Source: Streptomyces sp. Ru73 (GTDB taxonomy: Bacteria > Actinomycetota > Actinomycetes > Streptomycetales > Streptomycetaceae). From it: DNA of 44,233 nt. Of this stretch, positions 24,030-32,448 are shown piece by piece; the stretch's first letter is position 1, and each line of letters starts with the position of its first letter. A model generated the notes under the pieces. That model ran no database searches and was not told the origin of the DNA. It saw only the letters and a program-made list of their open reading frames with translations. The position numbers and the translations under genes are program-made. The stretch lies in contig NZ_PQSQ01000068.1 in the NCBI RefSeq assembly GCF_002920575.1, positions 1 to 44,233 of the forward strand, given 5' to 3'.

Positions 24030-24437
24030 TCAGCTGCCGTTGCCGGTGCCGTTCTCCGAGAGGATCGGAATGTCGTCGACGATGTGCGACAGCGAGTCGT
24101 CGCCCTTGTTCTGCGTCGAGTTCTCGGCGCACTGCTGGTTCTGCGGGTTGGCGAGCACGTTGACGTCCTGGACGGTGATCGGGATCAGGCCGATCAGCGA
24201 GCCCACGTTGACCTTCGCCGGCACGCCGAGGCACAGGTCGTTGAGCGAGTTCTGCACCAGGCCGGCCTGAGGGCTCAGGCTGCCGGCCGTGGCCGAGTTC
24301 CCGTACGACGTCGACGCACCGTTGCCGCTCGCGTTGGTGGCGTCGGAGTCGTCGCCGGCGGCAGCGGCGCTGCCGGCACCGGCAGCGAGACCGGCGGTGG
24401 CGAGGGTGAGGGCGGCCAGGGTGGCACGGATGCGCAT
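24030..24437 (-). CDS. rodlin (RdlA/RdlB-type surface protein)
   Basis: A 135-residue secreted protein. Residues 1-27 are a signal peptide (MRIRATLAALTLATAGLAAG, then AGSAAAAG). The mature part has the rodlin signature: GNGASTSYGNSATAGSLSPQ, LVQNSLNDLCLGVPAKVNV, LIPITVQDVNVLANPQNQQC, and AENSTQNKGDDSLSHIVDD. Rodlins organise chaplin fibrils into the rodlet layer on aerial hyphae and spores. Two conserved cysteines are present. AGGAGA precedes ATG 24437. The signal peptide is longer than I recall for S. coelicolor Rdl proteins only at its Ala/Gly end. No chaplin or second rodlin gene is adjacent, unlike the classical rdlA-rdlB-chpH arrangement. A strong terminator follows. Confidence 0.9.
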   Translation of the reverse strand: MRIRATLAALTLATAGLAAGAGSAAAAGDDSDATNASGNGASTSYGNSATAGSLSPQAGLVQNSLNDLCLGVPAKVNVGSLIGLIPITVQDVNVLANPQNQQCAENSTQNKGDDSLSHIVDDIPILSENGTGNGS

Positions 24438-24780
24438 TTCTCTCCTATTTGACAACAAAGGAAGGGAGGAAGGCCCCAGTACACCGCCCGGCGTGTGCTG
24501 TCCTGTCCTATTCACCCGTTCATCGGCGTGTCTGTATTCGTACCCCTCTTGGTATGGCGAGGGGGACGCGTGGGCAGTGGTGACAATGTGTCTCACAGTG
24601 TCGGCCGACACCGAGACCGGGCCGGCGGGCCGACGTGCCACCACGCCACCCAGACCCCGTGACAGGTGCTCGCGCGGTCCGCCGGTCAGCCCCAGGAGAC
24701 GGCCGCAGGCTCGCCCGCAACGGCCGGAATCCGCCGTACGGGCGGCCGCGCATCAGGTACTCTTGCCGGCACCAGTGATC
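24438..24780. other. intergenic region between rodlin and methyltransferase leader
   Basis: No gene is supported. The first 60 bases hold the rodlin ribosome site and an AT-richer patch that likely contains its promoter, though no standard -35/-10 is evident. A developmental sigma factor is therefore possible. Confidence 0.4.
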
Positions 24781-24811
24781 ATGCTGGACCGCGAACGAGG
24801 AGGTGAGACCC

Positions 24812-24897
24812 ATTACCGCTGTACGAGGACGGGTCCTCCCTGCTCGCATCCGCGCGGTCCACGCGGCGCCTTCGCCGTAGCGACCGGCAGCAGGGAG
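24812..24897 (+). other. possible leader peptide with ATT start and overlapping hairpin
   Basis: An AGGAGGTGA ribosome site stands 5-6 bases before ATT ACC GCT GTA, which opens a 22-codon frame ending TAG at 24878-24880. The 9-bp arms CTCCCTGCT (24836-24844, inside the frame) and AGCAGGGAG (24889-24897, after its stop) are perfectly complementary. A smaller hairpin lies between. The methyltransferase ATG follows 37 bases later. The layout suggests translation-dependent control of that gene. ATT is a rare start, so the peptide itself is hypothetical. Confidence 0.35.
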
Positions 24898-24934
24898 CCC
24901 GCCCGGCGTCCGCCAGGCACCCGAAAGGCTTCCC

Positions 24935-25756
24935 ATGTCGCATCTCGCTTCTCCCCGCATCACCACCCTCCGTTCCGCGGCCGTCAGCCGCCTCCGCGCG
25001 ACCGGCTCGGTCTTCGCCGAGGACGAGGCGGACCTGCTGCTCTCCCACGCGGCCACCCCGGCCGACCTCGAAGCGCTCGTCGAGCGGCGTGCCGCCGGAC
25101 TGCCGCTGGAACAGGTGCTCGGCTGGGCGGAGTTCAGCGGGCTCCGGGTGGCCGTGGCCCCCGGCGTCTTCGTGCCCCGCCGCCGTACCGAATTCCTCGC
25201 CGGGCAGGCCGCGGCGCTGGTCACCGCAGCCTCCGCCGGCGCCGCCCGGCCGGTCGTGGTGGACCTCTGCTGCGGCTCCGGCGCGGTGGGCGCCGCACTG
25301 GCCGCCGCCGCGCCGGACCCCGGCATCGAGCTGCACGCGGCGGACATCGACCCGGCAGCGGTCCGCTGCGCCCGCCGCAACATCCCCCGCACCGTGGGCG
25401 AGGTGCACGAGGGCGACCTGTACGACGCGCTGCCCGTCTCGGTACGCGGCCGGATCGCCGTCCTCGTCGCCAACGTGCCCTACGTGCCCACCGACGAGGT
25501 CGGCCTGCTGCCGCCGGAGGCCCGCGACCACGAGCCGCTGGCCGCGCTGGACGGCGGGGCCGACGGGCTGGACATACTGCGCCGGGTGACGGCCGCGGCC
25601 CCGCGGTGGCTGGCGCCCGGCGGTCACCTCCTCGTCGAGACGAGCGCACGCCAGGCGGCGCCGGCCGCCGAGGCCTTCCGCCGCGGTGGCCTGATCCCGC
25701 GCGTGGTGACCTCGGAGGAGCAGTACGCGACCGTCATTATTGGCGCGACCGGCTGA
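24935..25756 (+). CDS. HemK/PrmC-like N5-glutamine methyltransferase family protein
   Basis: A 273-residue SAM-dependent methyltransferase. The SAM-binding loop is VVDLCCGSGAVGAAL (about residues 108-122), the acidic motif II is LHAADIDPAAVRCARRN, and the catalytic NPPY-type motif reads NVPYVPTDEVGLLPPE. The N-terminal helical segment is shorter than in true PrmC. It belongs to the second PrmC-like group in actinobacteria, whose target is unproven. ATG at 24935 follows GAAAGG. The leader upstream has an unusual hairpin. The mycothiol-enzyme gene begins 23 bp downstream on the same strand. Confidence 0.85.
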   Translation: MSHLASPRITTLRSAAVSRLRATGSVFAEDEADLLLSHAATPADLEALVERRAAGLPLEQVLGWAEFSGLRVAVAPGVFVPRRRTEFLAGQAAALVTAASAGAARPVVVDLCCGSGAVGAALAAAAPDPGIELHAADIDPAAVRCARRNIPRTVGEVHEGDLYDALPVSVRGRIAVLVANVPYVPTDEVGLLPPEARDHEPLAALDGGADGLDILRRVTAAAPRWLAPGGHLLVETSARQAAPAAEAFRRGGLIPRVVTSEEQYATVIIGATG

Positions 25757-25779
25757 ACGGCGCCGAGTACGTTGGCGGC

Positions 25780-26592
25780 ATGACGCTCCCGAAGTCCGCC
25801 CTGAGCCACGACCGGCTGTGCGAGGAAATCCTCATCCAGACACGGCAGTTGCGGGACCTCGCCCGCGGTGCCGACCTGGGGCTGCGGGTGCCCTCCTGCC
25901 CGGACTGGAACCTCGCCCAGCTGCTGCGGCACGTGGGCAACGCCCACCGCTGGGCCGAAACGATCGTGCGGACCAGGGCGACCGAGCCGGTCCCTGAGGA
26001 CGTCAACGACGTGGCCGGGTACGCCGCGGCGGACCCGGCCGAGCTGGACGCATGGGTCGCCGAGGGCGCGGCACTGCTGGCCGGTGCGCTGCGGGAGGCC
26101 GGGCCCGACGCCGTGGTGTGGACCGTCGTCGACGACGAGGACGAGGTGTCACCGACGTTCTGGGCCCGGCGGATGGCGTACGAGACGGCCGTCCACCGGG
26201 CGGACGCGGCGCTGGCCGTCGGCGCCGCGTACACCCTGGCGGAGGACGTCGCGCGCGACGCCGTGGACGAGTGGATGACGTACGCGGCGCTCCCCGAGGC
26301 GTACGAGGACCGGCCGGACCTGCCCGGCCTGCTGGGGCCCGGCCGCACCCTCCGCTTCCGGGCCACGGACACGGACGAGGAGTGGGGTGTCGATCTGACG
26401 GGGGCGGCACCGGCCTGGCACCGCGGCCCCGCCGGCGAGGGAGCCGGCGCGGCCGTCACCGTGCGGGCACCCCTCACCGACCTGTTGCTGCTGCTCTACC
26501 GGCGGCCCGCCCGCGGCGACGCCCCGCGCGTCGACGGCGACACGGCCCTGCTGGACCTGTGGCTGCGCCGCGCGGGCTTCTGGCTCCAGTAG
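25780..26592 (+). CDS. maleylpyruvate isomerase family mycothiol-dependent enzyme
   Basis: A 270-residue DinB-like protein with the MDMPI N-terminal domain. VPSCPDWNLAQLLRHVGNAHRW supplies the first metal His, and ARRMAYETAVHRADA supplies the Glu/His pair. The C-terminal part is the small alpha/beta domain found after MDMPI (WHRGPAGEGAGAAVTVRAPL, TDLLLLLYRR). Such enzymes use mycothiol in isomerisation or conjugation. ATG at 25780 is the natural start; the frame is open for more than a kilobase upstream, which is a composition effect. It probably shares a transcript with the methyltransferase. Confidence 0.88.
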   Translation: MTLPKSALSHDRLCEEILIQTRQLRDLARGADLGLRVPSCPDWNLAQLLRHVGNAHRWAETIVRTRATEPVPEDVNDVAGYAAADPAELDAWVAEGAALLAGALREAGPDAVVWTVVDDEDEVSPTFWARRMAYETAVHRADAALAVGAAYTLAEDVARDAVDEWMTYAALPEAYEDRPDLPGLLGPGRTLRFRATDTDEEWGVDLTGAAPAWHRGPAGEGAGAAVTVRAPLTDLLLLLYRRPARGDAPRVDGDTALLDLWLRRAGFWLQ

Positions 26593-26706
26593 GACGCGCC
26601 CCGGCCGCCCTGCCCCGGGCGGCTGACGTGCGGTGAGAATCGGATCATGGCGGGAACCCTCCACCAGAGACCCGGCCATCCGCACACGGGAGGAGGACGG
26701 ACGGTC

Positions 26707-27768
26707 ATGACCACGCACCGCTCCGCCGACACCAGCACAGCCAGCGACGACGGGAGCGCCCCCGAGGGCAACACCGAGTACGGCAGGAAGTCCTTCAAGC
26801 GGTCCCGGAGCCACTTCGCCGACCGCATCACCGCCGACGGCCGGGACGGCTGGCCCGTCGAGGCCGGCCGCTACCGCCTGGTCGTCAGCCGCGCCTGCCC
26901 CTGGGCCAGCCGCGCGCTGGTCTCCCGGCGGCTGCTCGGCCTGGAGGACGCGCTGTCGCTGGCCGTCGCCGACCCGATCCAGGACGACCGCAGCTGGCGC
27001 TTCACCCTGGACCCGGACGGCCGCGACCCGGTCCTCGGCATCCACTACCTCAGCGAGGCGTACGACGCGCGGGAGACCGGCTACCCCGGCGGCGTCAGCG
27101 TGCCCGCCGTCGTGGACGTGCCCAGCGGCAAGCTCGTCACCAACGACTACCAGCAGATCACCCTGGACCTCGCGACCGAGTGGACCGCGCTGCACCGGCC
27201 CGGCGCGCCCGACCTCTACCCGGAGCCGCTGCGCGCCGAGATCGACGAGGTCATGGACGGCGTCTACCGAGACGTCAACAACGGCGTGTACCGCGCCGGG
27301 TTCGCGACCGGGCAGAAGGAGTACGAGGAGGCGTACGAGGACGTCTTCCGCCGCCTGGAGTACCTGTCCCGGCGGCTGTCGGACCGCCGGTACCTGGTCG
27401 GGGACACCATCACCGAGGCGGACATCCGGCTCTTCACCACTCTGGTGCGGTTCGACGCCGTCTACCACGGCCACTTCAAGTGCAACCGGTACAAGATCGC
27501 CGAGGACCCGGTGCTCTGGGCCTACGTACGGGACCTCTACCAGACGCCAGGATTCGGCGACACGGTCGACTTCGACCACATCAAGCGGCACTACTACCAG
27601 GTGCACACCGGCATCAACCCGACCCGGATCGTGCCGCGCGGCCCCGACCTCGCCGCCTGGCTGACCCCGCACCACCGCGAACAGCTCGGCGGCCGGCCGT
27701 TCGGCGACGGCACCCCGCCGGGCCCGGTGCCGCCCGGCGAGGAGGTCCCGCCCGCCGGACGCCCCTGA
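26707..27768 (+). CDS. glutathionyl/mycothiol-hydroquinone reductase (Xi-class GST)
   Basis: A 353-residue thioredoxin-fold transferase. The catalytic Cys64 lies in the ACPWAS motif characteristic of S-glutathionyl-hydroquinone reductases. The N-terminal domain is followed by LVTNDYQQITLDLATEW and the all-helical C-terminal domain (RRLSDRRYLVGDTITEADIRL, in two parts; FKCNRYKIAEDPVLWAYVRDL). It reductively removes a thiol from quinone conjugates; in actinobacteria the thiol would be mycothiol. ATG 26707 has GGAGGA upstream and is preferred to ATG 26647. It follows another thiol-dependent enzyme, suggesting a shared detoxification role. Confidence 0.9.
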   Translation: MTTHRSADTSTASDDGSAPEGNTEYGRKSFKRSRSHFADRITADGRDGWPVEAGRYRLVVSRACPWASRALVSRRLLGLEDALSLAVADPIQDDRSWRFTLDPDGRDPVLGIHYLSEAYDARETGYPGGVSVPAVVDVPSGKLVTNDYQQITLDLATEWTALHRPGAPDLYPEPLRAEIDEVMDGVYRDVNNGVYRAGFATGQKEYEEAYEDVFRRLEYLSRRLSDRRYLVGDTITEADIRLFTTLVRFDAVYHGHFKCNRYKIAEDPVLWAYVRDLYQTPGFGDTVDFDHIKRHYYQVHTGINPTRIVPRGPDLAAWLTPHHREQLGGRPFGDGTPPGPVPPGEEVPPAGRP

Positions 27769-27804
27769 GCCACGGGCCCCGGGTGCCGCGGCCGGCTCAC
27801 GCGT

Positions 27805-27820
27805 GGGTGCCGGCGCACCC
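27805..27820. terminator. hairpin GGGTGC-CGGC-GCACCC
   Basis: A perfect 6-bp stem with a 4-base loop lies 36 bases after the reductase stop, in a convergent spacer. It is a candidate terminator for the + strand gene. Confidence 0.4.
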
Positions 27821-28038
27821 GGGTCCGGGCCGGCCGGGAACGGGCGCGGGATCGACGCCGGCCAGGTCCCGGCTCGCGTCCCACCCAGGGCGGGGTGGCG
27901 GGTGTGGACGACATGGTGACGGACTCCCTTGCTGGTGGCGGCGGCTGCGTGCGGGGCAGCCCGGCACCCACGGTCCCAGCGGCCACCGACACCTCGCCGA
28001 CCGGTCACCGACAGCCCCGCCGCACGGCCGACAGCGCA

Positions 28039-28053
28039 CCGGCACGGTGCCGG
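28039..28053 (-). terminator. short GC hairpin after the amidohydrolase
   Basis: The sequence CCGGC-ACGGT-GCCGG lies about 37 bases past the stop of the minus-strand amidohydrolase. The remaining convergent spacer (27769-28089) shows no gene. Confidence 0.35.
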
Positions 28054-28089
28054 CCGCCCGTTGTCTGGACGCTCTTCCGCCGGAGGGGC

Positions 28090-29742
28090 TCAGGCGTCGT
28101 CGGCGGCGTGCACGCGGACGCCGCCGACGTACGTCTGCAGCACCCGGGTGGCCGCGATGTCCGCCGGGTCCTCGAAGGGGTCGCGGTCGAGGACGGCCAG
28201 GTCGGCGAGGTTGCCGGCCCGGATCGTGCCGGTGTCGTCGAGGTGGTTCACGTACGCGCTGCCCGCGGTGTAGGCCGCGAGCGCGGCGCCCAGGTCGAGG
28301 CGCTGCTCGGGCAGGAAGGCGGGGGTGCCGGGACCGGCCTCCGGCTGGCGGCGGTGGACGGCGGTGTGCAGCGCGGCCATCGGGTCGGGGCTGCTGACCG
28401 GCCAGTCGCTGCCGGCGGCGAGCGTGGCGCCGGAGCGGAGCAGATCGCCGAACGGGTACTGCAGCGCGGCCCGCTCGGCGCCCAGGAACGGGATGGTGAG
28501 GTCGTCCATCTGCGGCTCGTGCGCGGCCCAGAGCGCCTGGATGTTGGCCGTGGCGCCGAGCCGGCGGAAGCGGGGTACGTCGTCGGGGTGGACGATCTGC
28601 AGGTGCGCGAGGTGCGGCCGGTTGTCCGTCCAGCCGTTGGCGGCCCGCGCCGCCGCGACCGCGTCCAGCGCCTCCCGCACCGCCCGGTCGCCGAGCGCGT
28701 GGAAGTGCACCTGGAAGCCGTGCGCGTCCAGCTCCGTGACGTACCGCCGCAGCGCTTCCGGCTCGATGAAGGAGATGCCGCTGTTGTCGGAGGCGCAGCC
28801 GCATGCGGTGAGGTAGGGGTGGAGGAGCGCCGCGGTGTGGTTCTCGGCGATGCCGTCCTGCATGATCTTCACGGTCGCGGCGCGCAGCCGGCCGGCCGTC
28901 AACTCCTCGCTCCGGGCGAGAAGTTCGGGAAGCTGCTCGGTGCCGCGTGCCCGGTCCCACCACAGCGAGCCGGTGACCCGGGCGGTCAGCCGGCCGGCCG
29001 CGACGGCGGCCGCGTAGGCGGGTGCCGGGTCGGCCATCCCGGCGTGGTTGCCGAGCAGGGCGTCCTGCCAGGCGGTGATGCCGTACGCGTGGAGCAACCG
29101 CTGTGCCCGCAGCAGCCCTTCGGTGAGCGTGGCGAGGGACGGTTCGGGGACGACGGCGGCGACCAGGGTCATGGCGCCTTCCTGGAGCATCCCGGTCGGG
29201 TGCCCGTCGGCCTCCCGCTCCAGCCGCCCGTCCGCCGGGTCCGGGGTACGGGCGTCGAGCCCGGCGCGTGCGAGCGCGCGGGTGTTGGCCCAGCCGCCGT
29301 GGTGGTCGCGGTTGACCAGGTACACCGGACGGTCGGGCACCAGCGCGTCGAGGAACTGGCGGGTGGGCGTGCCGCCGGGGAACGCCTCCATGGACCAGCC
29401 GCCGCCGGTGATCCACTCGGCGTCGGGGTGCGCGTCGGCGTACGCGCGGATGCGGCGCCGGTAGTCCTCGGCCGTGACCGCGCCGCTCAGATCGCACTGG
29501 CCCAGCTCGACGCCGCCGCCCACCGGGTGGACGTGCGCGTCCTGGAAGCCGGGTACGAGCAGCCGGCCCCGCAGATCCACCACTTCGGTGCGCGGGCCGA
29601 TCAGCTCGCGCACCTCGTCGTGGCCGACGGCGATGATGCGTGCGCCGCGCACGGCGACGGTGGTGGCGCGGCTGCGCGCCGGGTCGACGGTGTGCACGGG
29701 GCCGCCGGTGAAGACGAGGTCGGCGGGGTGCGAATGCGGCAT
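28090..29742 (-). CDS. YtcJ/NfdA-type amidohydrolase
   Basis: A 550-residue amidohydrolase of the large YtcJ group, which includes N-substituted formamide deformylase. The metal motif is GFQDAHVHPVGGG near residue 75. Later ligands lie in MQDGIAENHTAALL, FQVHFHALGDRAVREAL and HLQIVHPDDV, with the Asp in LAAGSDWPVSSPDPM. ATG at 29742 follows AGGAG. It has no export signal. It is the second gene after an APC-type permease (49 bp gap), so it probably hydrolyses a compound that the permease imports. Expression is likely under the divergent TetR. The exact amide substrate is unknown. Confidence 0.88.
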   Translation of the reverse strand: MPHSHPADLVFTGGPVHTVDPARSRATTVAVRGARIIAVGHDEVRELIGPRTEVVDLRGRLLVPGFQDAHVHPVGGGVELGQCDLSGAVTAEDYRRRIRAYADAHPDAEWITGGGWSMEAFPGGTPTRQFLDALVPDRPVYLVNRDHHGGWANTRALARAGLDARTPDPADGRLEREADGHPTGMLQEGAMTLVAAVVPEPSLATLTEGLLRAQRLLHAYGITAWQDALLGNHAGMADPAPAYAAAVAAGRLTARVTGSLWWDRARGTEQLPELLARSEELTAGRLRAATVKIMQDGIAENHTAALLHPYLTACGCASDNSGISFIEPEALRRYVTELDAHGFQVHFHALGDRAVREALDAVAAARAANGWTDNRPHLAHLQIVHPDDVPRFRRLGATANIQALWAAHEPQMDDLTIPFLGAERAALQYPFGDLLRSGATLAAGSDWPVSSPDPMAALHTAVHRRQPEAGPGTPAFLPEQRLDLGAALAAYTAGSAYVNHLDDTGTIRAGNLADLAVLDRDPFEDPADIAATRVLQTYVGGVRVHAADDA

Positions 29743-29791
29743 GACCGGGCTCCTGGGTCGGTGGGTAACGGGGGAGGGACGGGGTGCGGGC

Positions 29792-31341
29792 TCAGCGGGC
29801 GGGTTCGGGTGGTGGCGCGGCCGGGTCGCCGTCGTCGTCGCGGTCGCGGTCCCGGTCGCCCGGCAGGGTGAGCGCCTCCGCGTCCGTACCGCGTCCCGTG
29901 ACGAAGTACGGGGACCTCAGCGCCCACTTGGCCCGAGCGGCCGCGACCAGTCCGGAGGCGAGGATCAGGCCGGGCACGAGCAGCATGAACCAGCCGTTGT
30001 CGGGGCGGGCCGCGAAGTGGTCGCTCATGGTCGCGTAGTGCCAGGCGAGCGAGGCGCCGAGCGCGAAGAGGGCGAGCCCGGCGGCCGCGGGGACCACGAC
30101 GCCGGTCAGCGCGGCACGCCATCCGGCGCGCAGGTCGGCGCGGAAGCGCAGTGCGCAGGCCAGCGCGGTCAGGCCGTAGTAGAGCGAGACGACCAGCCCG
30201 ATGGAGTTGACCGCGGCCAGGATCATTTCGTTCAGCTTCGGGATGCCGAGGGCGAGGACGGCGACGGCCGCGGCGATGGCCATGATGAGGACCGTACCCA
30301 CGGCGGGCGTGCCGAAGCGGGGGCTGACCCTGGTCCAGACGGGGCCGAGGGTGCGGTCGCGGCCCATGGCGAGCGCGCCCCGCGCGGTCGGGATGACGCC
30401 GGCCTGCAGCGAGGCGAAGGCGGAGCACATCAGCGCGGCCAGCGGCAGGGAGGCCCAGGGCTCGGGCGCGAGGCGCGTGCCGAGGAAGGTGAGCGCCTGC
30501 GGTCCGTTGCGCACCAGCTCCCCGTCGCCCATCACGCGCTGGAAGGAGACGGCGGCGAAGACGAACAGCGCCAGCATGACGGTGAGCGCGATCAGTCCGC
30601 CGCGCGCCGCGTCGCCCGCGCCCCTGGTCTCCTCGTTCACGGTGAACGCCGCGTCCCAGCCCCAGTAGAGGAAGACGGCGAGGACCAGCCCCTGCTCCAG
30701 CGAGGTCGCCGAGCCGATCCGGAACGGCTCGAACCAGGTGAGCGAGAAGGGCTGGTCGCCGGCGGCCAGGCCCCATGCGCAGAAGACGAGCAGTACCGCG
30801 TACTCGAAGACCAGCAGCCCGAACTGGAGGCGGGTGGCGGAGCGGACGCCGGTGACCGCGGTGACCGTCACGACGACCAGCACGGCCAGCCCGATGACGG
30901 TGCTGGTGGCGGCGGAGTTCGGGTCCAGCGGGACGCCGAACGCGGTGCGGGCGCCCAGCTTGTTGAGGAACTGCAGGACCACCGAGCCGGTGACGGCCCC
31001 GGTGTACGCCATGAAGATCACGTTGCCGACCAGGACGACCCAGCCGGTGAGGAACCCCGGCCAGGGGCCGATGGAGCGGCCGACCCAGGTGTAGCCGTTG
31101 CCGCAGTTGGGCTCGGAGCGGTTGAGACGGGCGTAGGCGAGGGCGATGCCCAGGATCGGCAGGAACGCCAGCACCAGAGCACGGGCGTCTGCCGGCCCGC
31201 GTACACGGCGAGGGTGCCCATCCCGATGCCGATGCTGGTGGTCGCGGCGGTGCTGGAGGCGGCGAGGGCCACGCCGTCCTTGACGCCGAGCGAGCGGCGC
31301 ATACGGGTGCCCGGCGGAGCGGGCGGCACTGCTGGGGGCAC
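29792..31341 (-). pseudogene. APC family amino acid/amine permease with 5' frameshift
   Basis: A 12-helix APC transporter of about 515 residues. The N-terminal part is read from GTG 31341 (AGGAG 8 bases upstream): MRRSLGVKDGVALAASSTAA, then TTSIGIGMGTLAVYAGRQTP. The rest (ALVLAFLPILGIALAYARLN, PNCGNGYTWVGRSIGPWPGF and on) is in another frame. The switch lies near 31180-31184 and one missing base would restore TPVALVLAF. In the frame of the main body, the upstream residues are Arg/His-rich nonsense. It is either a true disabling mutation or a sequence error. The acidic tail (DRDRDRDDDGDP) follows the last helix. It pairs with the amidohydrolase downstream. Confidence 0.8.
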
Positions 31342-31440
31342 GGGACACGCTCCTGGGATGCGGCGGGGGAGGGTGCGGCCCGACCGGGCCGGCGCGGCGG
31401 GCACCGCGTGCGCCGATGAAACAGCCGCCGCGGACTGTAT

Positions 31441-31455
31441 GTCAATGGCGTTGAC
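31441..31455. promoter_or_regulatory. palindromic operator GTCAATGGCGTTGAC
   Basis: Perfect 5-bp arms (GTCAA/TTGAC) lie around TGGCG, and the symmetry extends imperfectly outward. On the minus strand it overlaps a TTGACA -35 (31440-31445) of the permease promoter. It lies in the divergent region with the TetR gene and is the likely site for that repressor. Confidence 0.55.
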
Positions 31456-31476
31456 GTAAGGTGTCCGCAGGTCTCC

Positions 31477-31559
31477 GGGGAGGCCATTCGCGGATCCGCG
31501 GTGAGGTCATGAGCGAAAGCGCGGGGAGGTCCCTTCCGGAACCGTGGGGAGGCCATTCG
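31477..31559. repeat. 14-bp direct repeat GGGGAGGCCATTCG
   Basis: Identical copies lie at 31477-31490 and 31546-31559, 69 bp apart, with a partial copy (GGGGAGGTC) near 31523. All lie between the permease promoter and the TetR gene. They may be extra binding sites or simple duplication. Confidence 0.5.
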
Positions 31560-31677
31560 GGGAATCAGGGGAAGGTGATTGACTGGGCCCGCACTGTGCA
31601 GCCGCACACCGTGCACCGCACTCCGCAGCCGCACCCGGCGCCGGGCACTGCCCCGCCCCGACGACGAAGGGCCGACC

Positions 31678-32379
31678 GTGGCATCAGCCGACCGCGTCAC
31701 CGCCGAGCGCAGGCGCCGGCGCCCCACCAAGAGCGGCGTGGTCCTGTCGGCGGAGATGATCCTCGACAAGGCGCTGGAACTCCTCGACGAGCAGGGCGCC
31801 GAGGCCCTCACCATCCGCCGCCTCGGCACCGCGCTCGGCGCCGACCCCAGCGCGGTCTACCGCTACTACCGCGGCGCCGAGGACCTGCTGCTCGCCCTCG
31901 GCGACCGCCTCATCGGCGAGGCCCTGGACGCCTACGAGGCCGCCGAGCACCCCGACTGGGCCGAAGCGCTGCGGGAGCTGGGCCGCTGCGCCTACCGCGC
32001 GGCGCTGCGCCACCCGCGCGTCGCCGTCCTCAGCACCTACCGCGTCACCCGCCGCCCCAACGAGCAGCGCGCGGTGGAGACGGGCGTCGGCCTGCTGCGC
32101 CGCGCGGGCTTCGACGACGCCACCGCCGTACGCCACTACCACGCCTTCATCGACACCGTCCTCGGCCACGCCGCGCTGGACGCCGCGGTGCTGCGCCTCC
32201 CGGACGACCAGCGGGCGGGCGACGCGCAGGCATGGAGCGAGGCGTACGCCGAACTGCCCGCCGACGACTTCCCCCACCTGCACGCGGTCCGCACCCACCT
32301 GCCCACGATGGCGGGCCCCGCCTTCGAACACGCCCTGGACCTGCTGCTGACGGCCCTGCGCACGCAGGCTCCGGGCTAG
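31678..32379 (+). CDS. TetR family transcriptional regulator
   Basis: A 233-residue repressor. The HTH (residues 22-70: LSAEMILDKALELLDEQGAE, then LTIRRLGTALGADPSAVYRYY) is followed by a helical ligand domain of TetR_C type. That domain contains ALRELGRCAYRAALRHPRVA and FIDTVLGHAALDAAVL. GTG at 31678 has GAAGGG upstream. It is divergent from the permease-amidohydrolase pair, with a palindrome and direct repeats between. It most likely represses uptake and hydrolysis of their substrate. Confidence 0.88.
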   Translation: MASADRVTAERRRRRPTKSGVVLSAEMILDKALELLDEQGAEALTIRRLGTALGADPSAVYRYYRGAEDLLLALGDRLIGEALDAYEAAEHPDWAEALRELGRCAYRAALRHPRVAVLSTYRVTRRPNEQRAVETGVGLLRRAGFDDATAVRHYHAFIDTVLGHAALDAAVLRLPDDQRAGDAQAWSEAYAELPADDFPHLHAVRTHLPTMAGPAFEHALDLLLTALRTQAPG

Positions 32380-32448
32380 CCGAGCATGCCGCGAATTCGC
32401 CATTGTCGACCAGTTCAGATGTTCACATGCAAGCAGTGGAGGCCGTGA

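Noticed and set aside
24289..26592. 767-codon frame that could extend the mycothiol enzyme far upstream
   Set aside because: The family domain begins at 25780; the upstream part is out of frame with the methyltransferase gene and is Arg/Pro-rich filler.
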